A DNA stretch of 64,000 nt. Source: Granulimonas faecalis (GTDB lineage: Bacteria; Actinomycetota; Coriobacteriia; Coriobacteriales; Atopobiaceae). The translations under genes and the position numbers were made by a program. Shown piece by piece: positions 30,130-39,139 of the stretch. The notes beneath the pieces are model-generated. The model was not told the origin of the DNA and did not search any database. It was given only the letters and a program-made list of their open reading frames with translations. How positions within the stretch are numbered: position 1 is the first letter of the stretch; each line of letters starts with the position of its first letter. The DNA lies in NCBI RefSeq assembly GCF_022834715.1, contig NZ_BQKC01000001.1, forward strand, positions 1,028,501 to 1,092,500, written 5' to 3'.

Positions 30130-30794
30130 GAGATGGTGCGCAGAAGCGCGGTCACCCGGCCGAGGATGCGGGGGTTCTCCACATAGATGGGCTCCATGGC
30201 GTCGTTCTCCGGCTGGAGCCTGCAGCGGCCCCTCTCGCGGTAGAACGTCTTGACCGTGGCGCCGTCGCCCACGAGGGCCACGACGATCTCGCCGTTCACG
30301 GCGTCCGATGCCTCGCGCACCACGAGGTAGTCGCCGTCGAAGATGCCGGCGTTGATCATGGAGTCTCCCTTGACGCGGAGCATGAAGGAGCAGTTGTCGC
30401 CCACGATGCCCGTGGGGAGCGTGAAGCTCTCCTCGACGTTCTGCTCGGCCAGGATGGGGACGCCCGCCGCGACGCGGCCCACCAGGGGGAGGCGGAGCGT
30501 GGAGGAGTCCATGTCGATGTCCACCTGGGCGAGCGTGGTGCCGCCGTCCTCCACCGCCTGGCGCGACGGCCCGTGGCAGTCCACGAGCTCGATGGTGCGC
30601 GACTTGTTGGCGGTCCTCCGGATGAGGCCCTTCTGCTCGAGCGTCTGGAGGTGCATGTGGACCGTGCTCGGCGACTTGAGACCCACGGCGTCGCCGATCT
30701 CGCGGACCGAGGGCGGGTAGCCGTGGTCGTGGCAGTACTCCACGAGGTAGTCGTAGATCATCTGCACACGGTGGCTGAGCTTGGGACGGGTCAT
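30126..30794 (-). CDS. lexA: SOS repressor LexA
   Basis: A 222-residue repressor-protease. The winged HTH occupies about 1-70 with the recognition helix near 41-52 (SPSTVHMHLQTL). The self-cleavage bond is A110-G111 (VAAGVPI). The S24 dyad is S145 (KGDSMINAG) and K182 (ATVKTFYR), so it should be cleavable by RecA nucleoprotein filaments. The ATG at 30794 is preceded by GGAGG at 5-base spacing; the frame extends further upstream but lies in the operator region. Autoregulation is indicated by two boxes upstream. Confidence 0.97.
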   Translation of the reverse strand: MTRPKLSHRVQMIYDYLVEYCHDHGYPPSVREIGDAVGLKSPSTVHMHLQTLEQKGLIRRTANKSRTIELVDCHGPSRQAVEDGGTTLAQVDIDMDSSTLRLPLVGRVAAGVPILAEQNVEESFTLPTGIVGDNCSFMLRVKGDSMINAGIFDGDYLVVREASDAVNGEIVVALVGDGATVKTFYRERGRCRLQPENDAMEPIYVENPRILGRVTALLRTIS

Positions 30795-30828
30795 GGGACC
30801 TCCGACGGTCGGTACGGTCGTGGCCACC

Positions 30829-30866
30829 ATCATAGCAAACGGACGTTCGGTCAAAAACATCTGTTC
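30829..30866 (-). promoter_or_regulatory. lexA promoter with two LexA boxes
   Basis: Read on the minus strand, GAAC-AGAT-GTTT (30855-30866) and GAAC-GTCC-GTTT (30837-30848) lie 18 bases apart. Each is one base from the perfect palindrome found in the recA promoter. A -10 TATGAT (30829-30834) abuts the second box, and a TTTTTG/TTTTGA -35-like element falls between the boxes. The rest of the gap to nrdR (30867-31029) shows only a weak plus-strand -10, TATCTT, at 30972-30977. Confidence 0.85.
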
Positions 30867-31029
30867 GGGGAACGGCGGGGTCCGCCTTTACAACGTCCCC
30901 GTCCTCATACACACTGTTACAGGCTCCTCTCCATGTGATGAGACCGTGGAGTGTCCGTGGAGCCCGCGTGCTATCTTTCGGTGGCCGGGTACCGCCATGC
31001 GGTCGCCCCCGCGGCAAGGAAGGGATGCC

Positions 31030-31482
31030 ATGCACTGCCCAACATGCGGCTGCGACGAGTCCAAGGTCGTAGACTCCAGGCCCTCGGAGAGCAACGAGGC
31101 CATCAGGAGGCGGCGCGAGTGCGTGAGGTGCGGCACCCGTTTCACCACCTACGAGCGCCGCGAGGAGCTCCCCCTCGTGGTCGTCAAGCGGGACGGCCGG
31201 CGCGAGCCCTTCGACCGTCAGAAGGTCATGCGCGGCCTCGTGGCCGCCACCGTCAAGCGCGACCTCGACGTGGCCCAGCTCGACGCCCTCATCGACGGCG
31301 TCGAGAACGGCCTGCGCGACCGCGGCGTGTCCGAGGTGGCCAGCGGCGACCTCGGCGAGATGGTGCTCGTGAGGCTCCGCGACATCGACCGCGTCGCCTA
31401 CGTGCGGTTCGCTTCGGTCTACCGCGACTTCAAGGACATCGATGAGTTCAGCGAGGAGCTTAGGAGGCTCGCCGATGAGTGA
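31030..31482 (+). CDS. nrdR: Transcriptional repressor NrdR
   Basis: A 150-residue zinc-ribbon/ATP-cone repressor of ribonucleotide reductase genes. The zinc ligands are C3, C6, C31 and C34 (HCPTCGC ... [12 protein letters not shown]). The ATP-cone (about 49-139) includes [20 protein letters not shown]. It senses ATP/dATP. No nrd genes lie in the window, and I see no NrdR box (two 16-bp palindromes) in its upstream gap. AAGGAAGGG sets the start. It overlaps dut by 8 bases, pairing dNTP-pool control with dUTP removal. Confidence 0.96.
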   Translation: MHCPTCGCDESKVVDSRPSESNEAIRRRRECVRCGTRFTTYERREELPLVVVKRDGRREPFDRQKVMRGLVAATVKRDLDVAQLDALIDGVENGLRDRGVSEVASGDLGEMVLVRLRDIDRVAYVRFASVYRDFKDIDEFSEELRRLADE

Positions 31483-31924
31483 CACCCCCGTCGTCGTCCC
31501 CATCAAGCGCATCGACCCCACGGTCGAGCTCCCGTCCTACGCCTACGAGGGCGACGCCGGGCTCGACCTCCGCTCCAACGAGGACGTCGTCCTTGCGCCC
31601 CTCGAGCGCAGGCTCGTCGGCACGGGGCTCGCCGTGGCCATCCCCGAGGGCTACGCCGGCTTCGTCCAGCCCCGCAGCGGTATGGCGCTCAAGCGCGGCC
31701 TCTCCATGGCCAACACGCCCGGCCTCATCGACTCCCACTACCGCGGGGAGCTCAAGGTCTGCACGGTCAACCTCGACCCCGAGACCCCCATCTCCATCGA
31801 GCGCGGCGAGCGCATCGCCCAGCTCGTCATCCAGCGCGTGCCCACCGTGTCCCTCGTCGAGGTGGGGGAGCTCGACGAGACGGACCGCGGGGCGGGCGGC
31901 TTCGGTTCCAGCGGCGCCTCCTAG
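31475..31924 (+). CDS. dut: dUTP diphosphatase
   Basis: A 149-residue trimeric dUTPase that hydrolyses dUTP to dUMP. All five motifs are present: GDAGLDLRS (1), [10 protein letters not shown] (2), [13 protein letters not shown] (3), [10 protein letters not shown] (4) and the flexible GAGGFGSSG tail (5). TAGGAGG lies 7 bases before the ATG. Overlap with the end of nrdR implies coupled translation. Confidence 0.96.
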   Translation: MSDTPVVVPIKRIDPTVELPSYAYEGDAGLDLRSNEDVVLAPLERRLVGTGLAVAIPEGYAGFVQPRSGMALKRGLSMANTPGLIDSHYRGELKVCTVNLDPETPISIERGERIAQLVIQRVPTVSLVEVGELDETDRGAGGFGSSGAS

Positions 31925-31994
31925 GCACCTGGCACATAGGCCGGCGCCGTGAGGGAGCGGCCCGGTGAAGACGAGAGATCGAGAGGACAATCGC

Positions 31995-33347
31995 ATGGAA
32001 AAATCCTTCGGGACGACCGGGGGACAGGGTGCCCTTGAGTCTTTCTTCCACATGGGGGAGAGGGGCTCGTCCGTGGGCACCGAGCTTCGGGCAGGCGTCA
32101 CCACCTTCCTGGCCATGGCCTACATCATCGCCGTCAACCCGGCGCTGCTGTCGGCCGCCGGCATCCCCATGGGCGCCGGCGTCACGGCCACCTGCATCGG
32201 CGCGGGTGTCATGACCATCCTCATGGGCATCTTCGCCAACCGCCCCCTGGCCTGCGCGTCGGGCATGGGCATCAACGCCGTCGTCGCGTTCACGCTCACG
32301 GGCCTGTGCAACGGCGACTGGCACGCCGCCATGGCCGTCGTGTTCATCGAGGGCATCGTCATCCTCGCCCTCGTGCTCTGCGGCCTGCGCGAGGCCATCA
32401 TGGACGCCATCCCCGCCTCGCTGCGCCACGCCATCGCCGCCGGCCTGGGCATCTTCATCGCCCTCATCGGCCTCATCAACGGCGCCATCGTCGTCAACGA
32501 CGAGTCCACGCTCATCACCATGGGCGCCGTCACGGACCCCGCCTACATCGTGGGCATGATCGCCATCTTCTCCACCTTCGTGCTCTACTGCCTGAAGGTG
32601 CCGGGCGAGATCCTCATCGGCATCCTCATCGCCGTGGTCGCGGGCATCCCGCTGGGCGTCACCACCATGCCCTCGGGCATCGTATCGCCCCTGGACTTCT
32701 CCACCTTCGGCGCGCCCTTCATGGTCGACGAGCAGGGCGTCATGGGCATCGCCAAGGTGGTCATGAGCCCCGTGCTCCTCATGTTCGTGTTCTCCCTCAT
32801 GATGAGCGACTTCTTCGACACCATGGGCACGGCCTTCGCCGTCGCCAAGCAGGGCGACTTCCTCACGAAGGACGGCAGGGTGGAGGACATCCGCCCGATC
32901 CTCGTGGTCGACTCCGCCGCGGCGGCGGCGGGCGGCCTCATGGGCGCCTCGTCCATCACCACGTTCGTGGAGTCCGCCTCCGGCGCCGCGGACGGCGGAC
33001 GCACCGGCCTCACTTCCGTGACGACCGGCGTGCTCTTCATCGTCGCGGCCTTCTTCTCGCCGCTCATCGCCGTCGTGAGCACCCCGGCCACCGCCGGCGC
33101 CCTCGTTCTCGTGGGCTACCTGATGATGGACCAGGTCCAGTTCATCGACTGGACCAGCAAGCTCGACGGCCTGCCCGCGTTCGTCACCGTCATCGGCATC
33201 CCGCTGACCTACTCCATCTCCACCGGCATCGGCCTCGGCTTCATCACCTACGTGGTGGTCTCCGTCGCCACCGGCAACGTCAAGAAGGTGAAGCCGCTCA
33301 TGTGGGTGGCGGCCGCGGCCTTCCTGGTCTCGTTCCTCATCTCATAG
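31995..33347 (+). CDS. NCS2-family purine (hypoxanthine/guanine/adenine) permease
   Basis: A 450-residue membrane transporter of the AzgA/PbuG subgroup. ELRAGVTTFLAMAYIIAVNP at the first helix, NRPLACASGMGINAVVAFT, MMSDFFDTMGTAFAVAKQ and GASSITTFVESASGAADGGRTGL are diagnostic of this group rather than of UraA/XanP. It imports purine bases with protons. The ATG at 31995 has GAGAGGA 7 bases upstream; an upstream ATG at 31965 is less likely. Exact base preference cannot be read from sequence. A strong terminator follows. Confidence 0.9.
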   Translation: MEKSFGTTGGQGALESFFHMGERGSSVGTELRAGVTTFLAMAYIIAVNPALLSAAGIPMGAGVTATCIGAGVMTILMGIFANRPLACASGMGINAVVAFTLTGLCNGDWHAAMAVVFIEGIVILALVLCGLREAIMDAIPASLRHAIAAGLGIFIALIGLINGAIVVNDESTLITMGAVTDPAYIVGMIAIFSTFVLYCLKVPGEILIGILIAVVAGIPLGVTTMPSGIVSPLDFSTFGAPFMVDEQGVMGIAKVVMSPVLLMFVFSLMMSDFFDTMGTAFAVAKQGDFLTKDGRVEDIRPILVVDSAAAAAGGLMGASSITTFVESASGAADGGRTGLTSVTTGVLFIVAAFFSPLIAVVSTPATAGALVLVGYLMMDQVQFIDWTSKLDGLPAFVTVIGIPLTYSISTGIGLGFITYVVVSVATGNVKKVKPLMWVAAAAFLVSFLIS

Positions 33348-33375
33348 CCCCGTCCGAACGCACAGGTCCGGATTC

Positions 33376-33410
33376 AAGCGGGTCCGGGAAGCACACCGGG
33401 CCCGCTTTTC
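33376..33410 (+). terminator. Intrinsic terminator after the purine permease
   Basis: AAGCGGGTCCGG (33376-33387) pairs with CCGGGCCCGCTT (33396-33407) with one G-T wobble, an 8-base loop and a TTTTCTC tail. Because the next permease starts 17 bases later, it may act as an attenuator rather than a full stop. Confidence 0.88.
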
Positions 33411-33426
33411 TCACGAAAGGAGAGGT

Positions 33427-34710
33427 ATGGCAAGGCAGAGAGAGGTGATCGGGGTCTCCGACCACGTGCCCGTGGCGCAGGCGATCCCCCTAGGCATCCA
33501 GCACATGATGTCGATGTTCGGCTCGACGGTGCTGGTCCCCATCCTCACCGGGCTCCACCCGAGCGTGGCCATCATGTGCTCCGGTATCGGCACGGTGTGC
33601 TACCTGCTCATGACCAAGAACAAGATCCCCAGCTACCTGGGCAGCTCGTTCGCGTTCATCAGCCCCATCGTTGCCGTGGGGGCCACCCAGGGCCTCGACG
33701 CGGCGCTCTCGGGCATCTTCTGCGCGGGCCTCGTGTTCCTGGCCGTGGCGGGCATCATCAAGCTCGCCGGCACCGCGTGGATCGACCGCATCCTCCCGCC
33801 GGTGCTCATCGCGTCCATCATCGTCGTGATCGGCATCGGCCTCTCGGCCACGGCCGTGAACATGGCGCTCAACTCCTCGGGGGACGGCTTCAACGCCGTC
33901 GGCACCCTCGTCGCCGGCGTGACGCTGTTCGCCGCCGTGGGCTTCTCGTCCATGAAGGGCCTCATCGGCACCATCCCGGTGCTCCTGGCCATCGTCGTGG
34001 GCTACGTCGTCGCCGCGTTCTTCGGCCTCGTCGACTTCGCCCCGGTCATGGACGCGGCCTGGGTGGGTCTGCCCAGCTTCCAGAACCACCCGGTGATCGA
34101 CCCCGTGGCCATCGCCCTCATCGCGCCTGTGGCCCTCGTGGTGGTTATCGAGCACATCGGCCACCTGCTCGTGGTCTCCGAGGTCGTGGGCGAGGACTTC
34201 GTCCCCATGCTCCCGCGCTCCCTCGCCGGCGACGGCATCGCCACGTGCATCGCGGGCCTCATCGGCAGCCCCCCTGCCACCACCTACGCCGAGAACATCG
34301 GCGTCATGAGCGTGACCCGCGTCTACGCCACCCAGATCTTCTGGTACGCGGCCGGCTTCGCCTTCATCGTGGGCGGCTTCTGCCCCAAGCTCGAGGCCCT
34401 CATCATGAGCATCCCCACCCCCGTCATGGGCGGCGTGAGCCTCCTGCTTTTCGGCCTCATCGCCAGCAACGGCCTGCGCATGCTCGTGACCAACAACATC
34501 GACTTCGGCGAGAACCGCAACCTCATGATCGCCGCGGTCACCATCGTCCTCGGCGTGGGCATGGAGTGCGGCGGCTACTCCATCCCCGTGGGCGACTACA
34601 CCATCCCCGGCATGGCCGCCAGCGCCATCGTGGGCATCCTGCTGAACCTCATCCTCCCCAAGGTCTCCACGCAGGACAGCGCCGAGCCCGAGTACATCGA
34701 GGAGACCTAG
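33427..34710 (+). CDS. uraA: NCS2-family uracil permease
   Basis: A 427-residue membrane transporter of the UraA subgroup. IPLGIQHMMSMFGSTVLVP starts helix 1, and SYLGSSFAFISPI, VVIEHIGHLLVVSEVVGEDF and GSPPATTYAENIGVMSVTRVYA carry the substrate- and proton-binding Glu/His residues of uracil permeases. GAAAGGAGAGGT precedes the ATG. It follows a purine permease and a terminator, so the two are coexpressed only through readthrough. Uracil is the best guess; xanthine is less likely given the TTYAEN motif. Confidence 0.9.
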   Translation: MARQREVIGVSDHVPVAQAIPLGIQHMMSMFGSTVLVPILTGLHPSVAIMCSGIGTVCYLLMTKNKIPSYLGSSFAFISPIVAVGATQGLDAALSGIFCAGLVFLAVAGIIKLAGTAWIDRILPPVLIASIIVVIGIGLSATAVNMALNSSGDGFNAVGTLVAGVTLFAAVGFSSMKGLIGTIPVLLAIVVGYVVAAFFGLVDFAPVMDAAWVGLPSFQNHPVIDPVAIALIAPVALVVVIEHIGHLLVVSEVVGEDFVPMLPRSLAGDGIATCIAGLIGSPPATTYAENIGVMSVTRVYATQIFWYAAGFAFIVGGFCPKLEALIMSIPTPVMGGVSLLLFGLIASNGLRMLVTNNIDFGENRNLMIAAVTIVLGVGMECGGYSIPVGDYTIPGMAASAIVGILLNLILPKVSTQDSAEPEYIEET

Positions 34711-34733
34711 GCGGCTCTGCGCCGCCCGCCCGT

Positions 34734-34776
34734 GCCGGAGGCCCGTCGTCCCGTCAGGGGGCGGCGGGCCTCCGGC
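34734..34776 (+). terminator. Hairpin after uraA
   Basis: A perfect 12-bp stem, GCCGGAGGCCCG (34734-34745) with CGGGCCTCCGGC (34765-34776), has a 19-base loop but only CGTTCAC after it. Likely a transcript 3' end, possibly factor-assisted. Confidence 0.65.
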
Positions 34777-34869
34777 CGTTCACACCGTGCGCGGGAGGGG
34801 AAAGGATCGGGCGCCGCCGGGTAGGTATCGGCAGAGAACACGACGCTTCCCAAGGGGAGGAGACGAACC

Positions 34870-35808
34870 ATGGTCTATCACGACCTCACCGTGGTCGGCG
34901 GGGGTCCCGCCGGCCTCACCGCCGCCATCTACGCCAACCGTGCCGCCGTCGACGCCGTGACCGTCGAGTCCGGCAGCTGGGGCGGGCAGATCTCGCAGTC
35001 CGACCTCGTGGACAACTACCCCGGCATCGAGAACGTCTCGGGCTTCGACCTGGGCATCCGCATGCACGACCACGCCGAGCACCTGGGCGCCGCCTTCGCC
35101 CAGGACACCGTCCACGGCCTCGCCTACGACCCCGAGACGCAGCTGTTCCTCGTCGAGGGCGCGTCCGACACCTACCAGTCCCGCGCCGTGGTCCTCGCCA
35201 CGGGCGGCACCCCGCGCCCTGCGGGCTTCGAGGGCGAGGAGGAGTTCCGCGGCCGCGGCGTCTCCTACTGCGCCACCTGCGACGGCATGTTCTACCGCGA
35301 CAAGGTCACCTACGTCGTGGGCGGCGGCAACACCGCCTGCGAGGAGGCCGACTTCCTCTCGCGCATCTGCTCCAAGGTCGTCATGGTCGTGCGCAAGGAC
35401 CACCTCCGCGCTCAGGCCTCCCTGGTCGAGCGGGTGGAGCTCAACCCCAAGGTCGAGGTCCGCTACCGCTGCGCCATCGCAAAGCTCGAGGGCGACGGCC
35501 TGCCCGAGTCCATCACCCTGCGCGACACCGAGACCGGGGAGCTCGAGCGCGTGGAGCACGGCGCCGGCACGTTCGGCGTCTTCGTGTTCATCGGGACCGT
35601 GCCCGCCTCGGGGCTCGTCGAGGGGCTCGCCGAGCTCAACGGGAACGGCGAGGTCGTCACCGGCGCCGACATGTCCACCTCCACGCCGGGGCTCTTCGTT
35701 GCGGGGGACGTGCGCCAAACGCCCCTGCGCCAGGTCGTGACCGCGGCGGCCGACGGGGCCGTCGCCGCCAACAGCGCGGCCCTGTTCCTGGGCAACCTCG
35801 TCATCTAG
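34870..35808 (+). CDS. trxB: Thioredoxin reductase
   Basis: A 312-residue NADPH-dependent flavoprotein. FAD-binding GGGPAGLTAAIYANRA is at the N-terminus. The redox pair is in YCATCDG, followed by the NADPH-binding GGGNTACEEADFLS. GLFVAGDVRQTPLRQV binds FAD at the C-terminus. VRKDHLRA replaces the usual HRRxxxRA of NADPH-specific enzymes, so cofactor preference could differ. GGGGAGGAG is upstream of the ATG. It supplies reduced thioredoxin, plausibly to the peroxidase at the start of the window. Confidence 0.92.
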   Translation: MVYHDLTVVGGGPAGLTAAIYANRAAVDAVTVESGSWGGQISQSDLVDNYPGIENVSGFDLGIRMHDHAEHLGAAFAQDTVHGLAYDPETQLFLVEGASDTYQSRAVVLATGGTPRPAGFEGEEEFRGRGVSYCATCDGMFYRDKVTYVVGGGNTACEEADFLSRICSKVVMVVRKDHLRAQASLVERVELNPKVEVRYRCAIAKLEGDGLPESITLRDTETGELERVEHGAGTFGVFVFIGTVPASGLVEGLAELNGNGEVVTGADMSTSTPGLFVAGDVRQTPLRQVVTAAADGAVAANSAALFLGNLVI

Positions 35809-35852
35809 TCCTAGACTGGGGAGGACAACCATCCCCGTCGAGGTCCTGACCC

Positions 35853-37475
35853 GTGAAGCAGATCAACCCCGTGGCGCTGCGGCTCTCCCGACGCCTCCAA
35901 GTGCATATGGTCGTCGAGGGCGCCGCGGTGGGCCTCGGCGCCGGGATCGTCGTGGGCCTCTTCCGGCTCGCCCTCAACCTCGCGGACGGCACCATGCGCT
36001 CCGTCACCGCGGCGGCGGCCGGGAACCCCTTGGCGGTCGCCGGGTGGGTCGCGGTCATGGTCGTCCTCTGGGCCGCCGTCACCGCCCTCGTGCGCTGGGC
36101 GCCCACGAGCTCGGGGTCCGGCATCCCCCAGATCGAGGCCGACGCCCTCGGGCGCCTGCAGATTCCCTGGGCGCGCACCATGGCGGCCAAGTTCTCCGAG
36201 GGCGTGCTCTGCGCCCTGGGCGGCCTCTCCCTCGGACGCGAGGGCCCCTCGGTCATGCTCGGCGGCCTCTGCGGCACCGCCGTGGCGCGTGCCGCCGGCT
36301 CTACGGAGGGGGAGCGCCGCCTCCTCGTCACCTGCGGCTCGGGAGCCGGCATGGCCGCGGCGTTCCAGGCCCCACTCACCGGCGTCATGTTCGCCGTGGA
36401 GGAGGTCCACAAGTCGTTCTCGGCACCGCTCGTCATCGGCACGATGTCGTCCGCGGTGGCCGCCGTCTACATCGTCAACCAGTTCCTCGGCACGGGCCCC
36501 CTCATCCCGATCGGCTTCGCCCGGGACCTCCCGCACGTCACCTACGGGATCGTGATGCTCCAGGGGCTGTTCCTCGGGCTGCTCGGCGCCTGCCACAACC
36601 GCGGCATGTTCCTCGGCACCCGGCTCTACGGCCGCATCCGGAGGCACGCGCCGGGTACCCGGTACGCCGTGCCGTTCGCCCTGGCCGCCGTCGGGGCCTT
36701 CACGGTCCCCGAGCTCCTGGGCGGGGGCGACGCCATCCTCGGGCTCCTCGAGCACGTCTCGGGCCGGCCCACGCTGGCCATCGCGGGGCTGCTTCTGGGG
36801 AAGTACCTGCTCACCGACGCCTCGGCGAGCTCCGGCACCCCGGGCGGCACCCTCTACCCGCTCGTTGCCATGGGCGCGCTTGCAGGCGCCCTGTTCGGCC
36901 GCGGCGCCGTGGCCGTCTTAGGCATGGACCCGGCCTACGTCAACAACTTCATGCTCCTGGGGATCGCCGGGCTCTTCGCCGGCGTCATCCACGCCCCCGT
37001 GACCGGTTGCCTCCTCGTGTTCGAGCTCACCGGCAGCTTCTCGGCGCTGCTGTCGCTCTCCCTCGTCTCCCTCGTGGCCTACGTGGTCGCCAACCTCACC
37101 AAGACCGAGGGCTACTACGAGCACCTGCTGCAGCCCCTGGTGGGGGCCCGCTGCGACTGCGGGTCCCCCGTGCACGGGAGGTCGGTGCTCACGGAGGCCG
37201 TCTGCGTGGCGTTCGGGTCCCCCGCCGAGGGGAGGCGCCTCGCCGACCTGCCACTCCCGGCCGGCTGCGTGGCGGCCGTCGTCGAGCGCTGCGGGCGCCG
37301 GGTCGTGCCCACCGCCGACCTCACCCTGGAGGCGGCGGACCAGGTGCTCTTCGTCATGGACTCGGACCTCGCCCCCGAGCTCCACGACCGCGTCCGCGAC
37401 CTTCTCAGGGGGACGGGCGAGCCCGCGCCGCCCGACGCGGGGCCGACGGGAGGGACCGGCGCCGACGCCGGCTAG
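35853..37475 (+). CDS. ClC-family chloride channel/antiporter with TrkA-C domain
   Basis: A 540-residue membrane protein. The ClC core has GSGIPQ (88-93), GREGPSV (128-134, with E130 as the gating glutamate, so proton-coupled exchange is likely) and GxFAGVIHAPVTG late in the core. A regulatory TrkA-C-like domain (about 440-510: VCVAFGSPAEGRRLADLPLP, ADQVLFVMDSD) lies at the cytoplasmic C-terminus, then a Pro/Gly/Thr tail. It may serve acid resistance or halide efflux. Starts at GTG with GAGG upstream. The stop overlaps the convergent flavoprotein stop. Confidence 0.9.
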   Translation: MKQINPVALRLSRRLQVHMVVEGAAVGLGAGIVVGLFRLALNLADGTMRSVTAAAAGNPLAVAGWVAVMVVLWAAVTALVRWAPTSSGSGIPQIEADALGRLQIPWARTMAAKFSEGVLCALGGLSLGREGPSVMLGGLCGTAVARAAGSTEGERRLLVTCGSGAGMAAAFQAPLTGVMFAVEEVHKSFSAPLVIGTMSSAVAAVYIVNQFLGTGPLIPIGFARDLPHVTYGIVMLQGLFLGLLGACHNRGMFLGTRLYGRIRRHAPGTRYAVPFALAAVGAFTVPELLGGGDAILGLLEHVSGRPTLAIAGLLLGKYLLTDASASSGTPGGTLYPLVAMGALAGALFGRGAVAVLGMDPAYVNNFMLLGIAGLFAGVIHAPVTGCLLVFELTGSFSALLSLSLVSLVAYVVANLTKTEGYYEHLLQPLVGARCDCGSPVHGRSVLTEAVCVAFGSPAEGRRLADLPLPAGCVAAVVERCGRRVVPTADLTLEAADQVLFVMDSDLAPELHDRVRDLLRGTGEPAPPDAGPTGGTGADAG

Positions 37476-38887
37476 AAGGGGGAGCCCGCCTCGTCCATGG
37501 CGGCGCGCACGAGGTCGTGGGCACCGGTGCGGAGGCGCCCGGCAAGCGCCTCTCCGAGGGCGGCGGCACCGTCCGGGGAGAGCCCCTCCAGGGACGACAC
37601 CGCCTGCGGCGCGCCGTCCTCGCCGCGGAAACACAGGTAACGACGACCCTCTTGGCGCCGTGACATGACGCCCCGTGCCGCGGCGCCCCCGGCTGCAAGA
37701 CCGAACACCATGGCGGTGGCGCTCGCGATGCCGCCGAGCCGGTCGACGGCGAAGACGGGGGCGACCTCGCCGGCCGCGTAGAGGCCCGGCACGCGGGTCC
37801 AGCCGTCGACGTCGCAGCGGACGCCGCCGTTGGAGGCCTGGTGGAAGAGGGCCAGGGGCATGGGCTCGCCCCACGAGAGGCCGTGGGTCTCCTCGAGCCA
37901 GTCCATGTAGGTGGCGACGAACGGCTGGACCTCGCCCTCGGGGCGGTCGACGACGGCCTCGCACGTCCCGCCGACGGCCGCGACCGACTCCTCCACGAGG
38001 CGGGACACCCGCTGCCGCGAGTAGGGGCCGTGCCAGGAGTGCGCCTCCAAGGCCTCCCGGGCCCGGGCGGGGGAGACCCCGGCGAGGTCGAAGACGTCCC
38101 TGCCGTCCTTGACGAGCCTCGTGAGCCCCCACACCTTCTCGTTGAAGACGGCGGGGCGTCCCTTGGTCAGGATACCGGCCATGACCTGGCCGTATCCGAG
38201 GTTTCCGCAGGTGGCGCCCTCGTCTGTGGCCATGACGAGACCGGTCCCGCGGGCAAGGGGGCTCGCGAGGGTGGGGGAGAGGGCCGCGGCGGCACCGCCG
38301 GTGGCGAGCACGGTGGCCCCGGCACGCACCACGAGCGGCGACGCCTGCGGCCCGACGAGGGCCAGGACGCCGGCCACCGCGCCGTCCGCGGGGTCGTGGA
38401 GCAGGGAGACGACCTCCGCGTGGTGGGCGACGCCGACCTCAGCTTTACATAACTGGTTACGGAGCCCCTGAACCGAGGCGAGGGCATGGAAACCGTGCCA
38501 GTCCTGGACCTCGGAGCCGAAGCACGGCACATAGGCGCGGTCGTCCCCGTGGCCCGGCTCGACGTCCTCGATGACGGCGCCCATGGCCCGGAACCGCTCC
38601 AGGGCCCCGTGGAACCCGTTGCCGAGGGCACGCACGTAGGCGTCCTGGGCCTTGGAGCCGCCGGGCCCCTGGACGGCGCGGACGAAGGCCTCCACGTCCT
38701 CGGGTGCGGGGGTCCGGGGGCCCACCATGCCGAGGCCCCACGTGGTGCCGGCGAAGCTCGAACCCGAGCAGAGGGCCCCTTGGCAGACGAGGGCAACCGA
38801 GGCACCGGCCTCGGCGGCAGCGGTGGCGGCGCAGAGCCCGGCGATGCCGGACCCGACGACGCAGACGTCGCAGGAGATGCGGTCCAT
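37472..38887 (-). CDS. FAD-dependent oxidoreductase (fumarate reductase / L-aspartate oxidase-like)
   Basis: A 471-residue flavoprotein. The dinucleotide-binding GSGIAG is at 12-17, followed by SSFAGTTWG. The second FAD segment is GLYAAGEVA ... RLGGIASATAMVFGLAAG. FHQASNGGVRCD corresponds to the active-site His-x-GG region of succinate dehydrogenase/fumarate reductase and NadB flavoproteins. No signal peptide, haem or Fe-S motif is seen. nadA/nadC and frd subunits are not adjacent, so the substrate is open. Codons near 38443-38455 are unusually AT-rich and include a TTA leucine codon, rare here. GGAGG precedes the ATG. A TACCAT extended -10 lies at 38956-38961. Confidence 0.75.
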   Translation of the reverse strand: MDRISCDVCVVGSGIAGLCAATAAAEAGASVALVCQGALCSGSSFAGTTWGLGMVGPRTPAPEDVEAFVRAVQGPGGSKAQDAYVRALGNGFHGALERFRAMGAVIEDVEPGHGDDRAYVPCFGSEVQDWHGFHALASVQGLRNQLCKAEVGVAHHAEVVSLLHDPADGAVAGVLALVGPQASPLVVRAGATVLATGGAAAALSPTLASPLARGTGLVMATDEGATCGNLGYGQVMAGILTKGRPAVFNEKVWGLTRLVKDGRDVFDLAGVSPARAREALEAHSWHGPYSRQRVSRLVEESVAAVGGTCEAVVDRPEGEVQPFVATYMDWLEETHGLSWGEPMPLALFHQASNGGVRCDVDGWTRVPGLYAAGEVAPVFAVDRLGGIASATAMVFGLAAGGAAARGVMSRRQEGRRYLCFRGEDGAPQAVSSLEGLSPDGAAALGEALAGRLRTGAHDLVRAAMDEAGSPF

Positions 38888-39139
38888 ACAGGCCTCCGTT
38901 CACGTGGGACGACCCACGGCGGTTCTGGTGGCACGACCCGGGATTGGGACACACCATGGTAGCAGTCGGTGGCGGCAGCCGGCCGAGGAGACCGCCGGCA
39001 GCGGTCCGCCACTCCCCCTCAATCTCGGATAATATATGTTATGTAAAGTAGAGGGATGAGAACCGCTCCCCTTGGACCCGCAGTCCCCTCGACCTGCGAG
39101 CCCCTGACGCGCGCAAGCGTCCGCTCGTCGGCGCCCCTC
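38888..39139. other. Intergenic region between the flavoprotein gene and azlD
   Basis: 252 bases without a gene. Read on the minus strand, TGC-TACCAT (38956-38964) is a likely extended -10 for the flavoprotein. A sharply AT-rich island (39029-39050) contains GTTATGTAAAG (39038-39048), whose exact reverse complement occurs inside the flavoprotein gene at 38443-38453. No terminator is clear after azlD. Confidence 0.5.

Noticed and set aside
30867-31029. An NrdR box upstream of nrdR
   Set aside because: No pair of 16-bp palindromes of the NrdR type is visible; only a weak -10 can be proposed.
37472-38887. Assignment of the flavoprotein as NadB (L-aspartate oxidase)
   Set aside because: Only general family motifs are visible and nadA/nadC are not adjacent, so the specific name is not supported.
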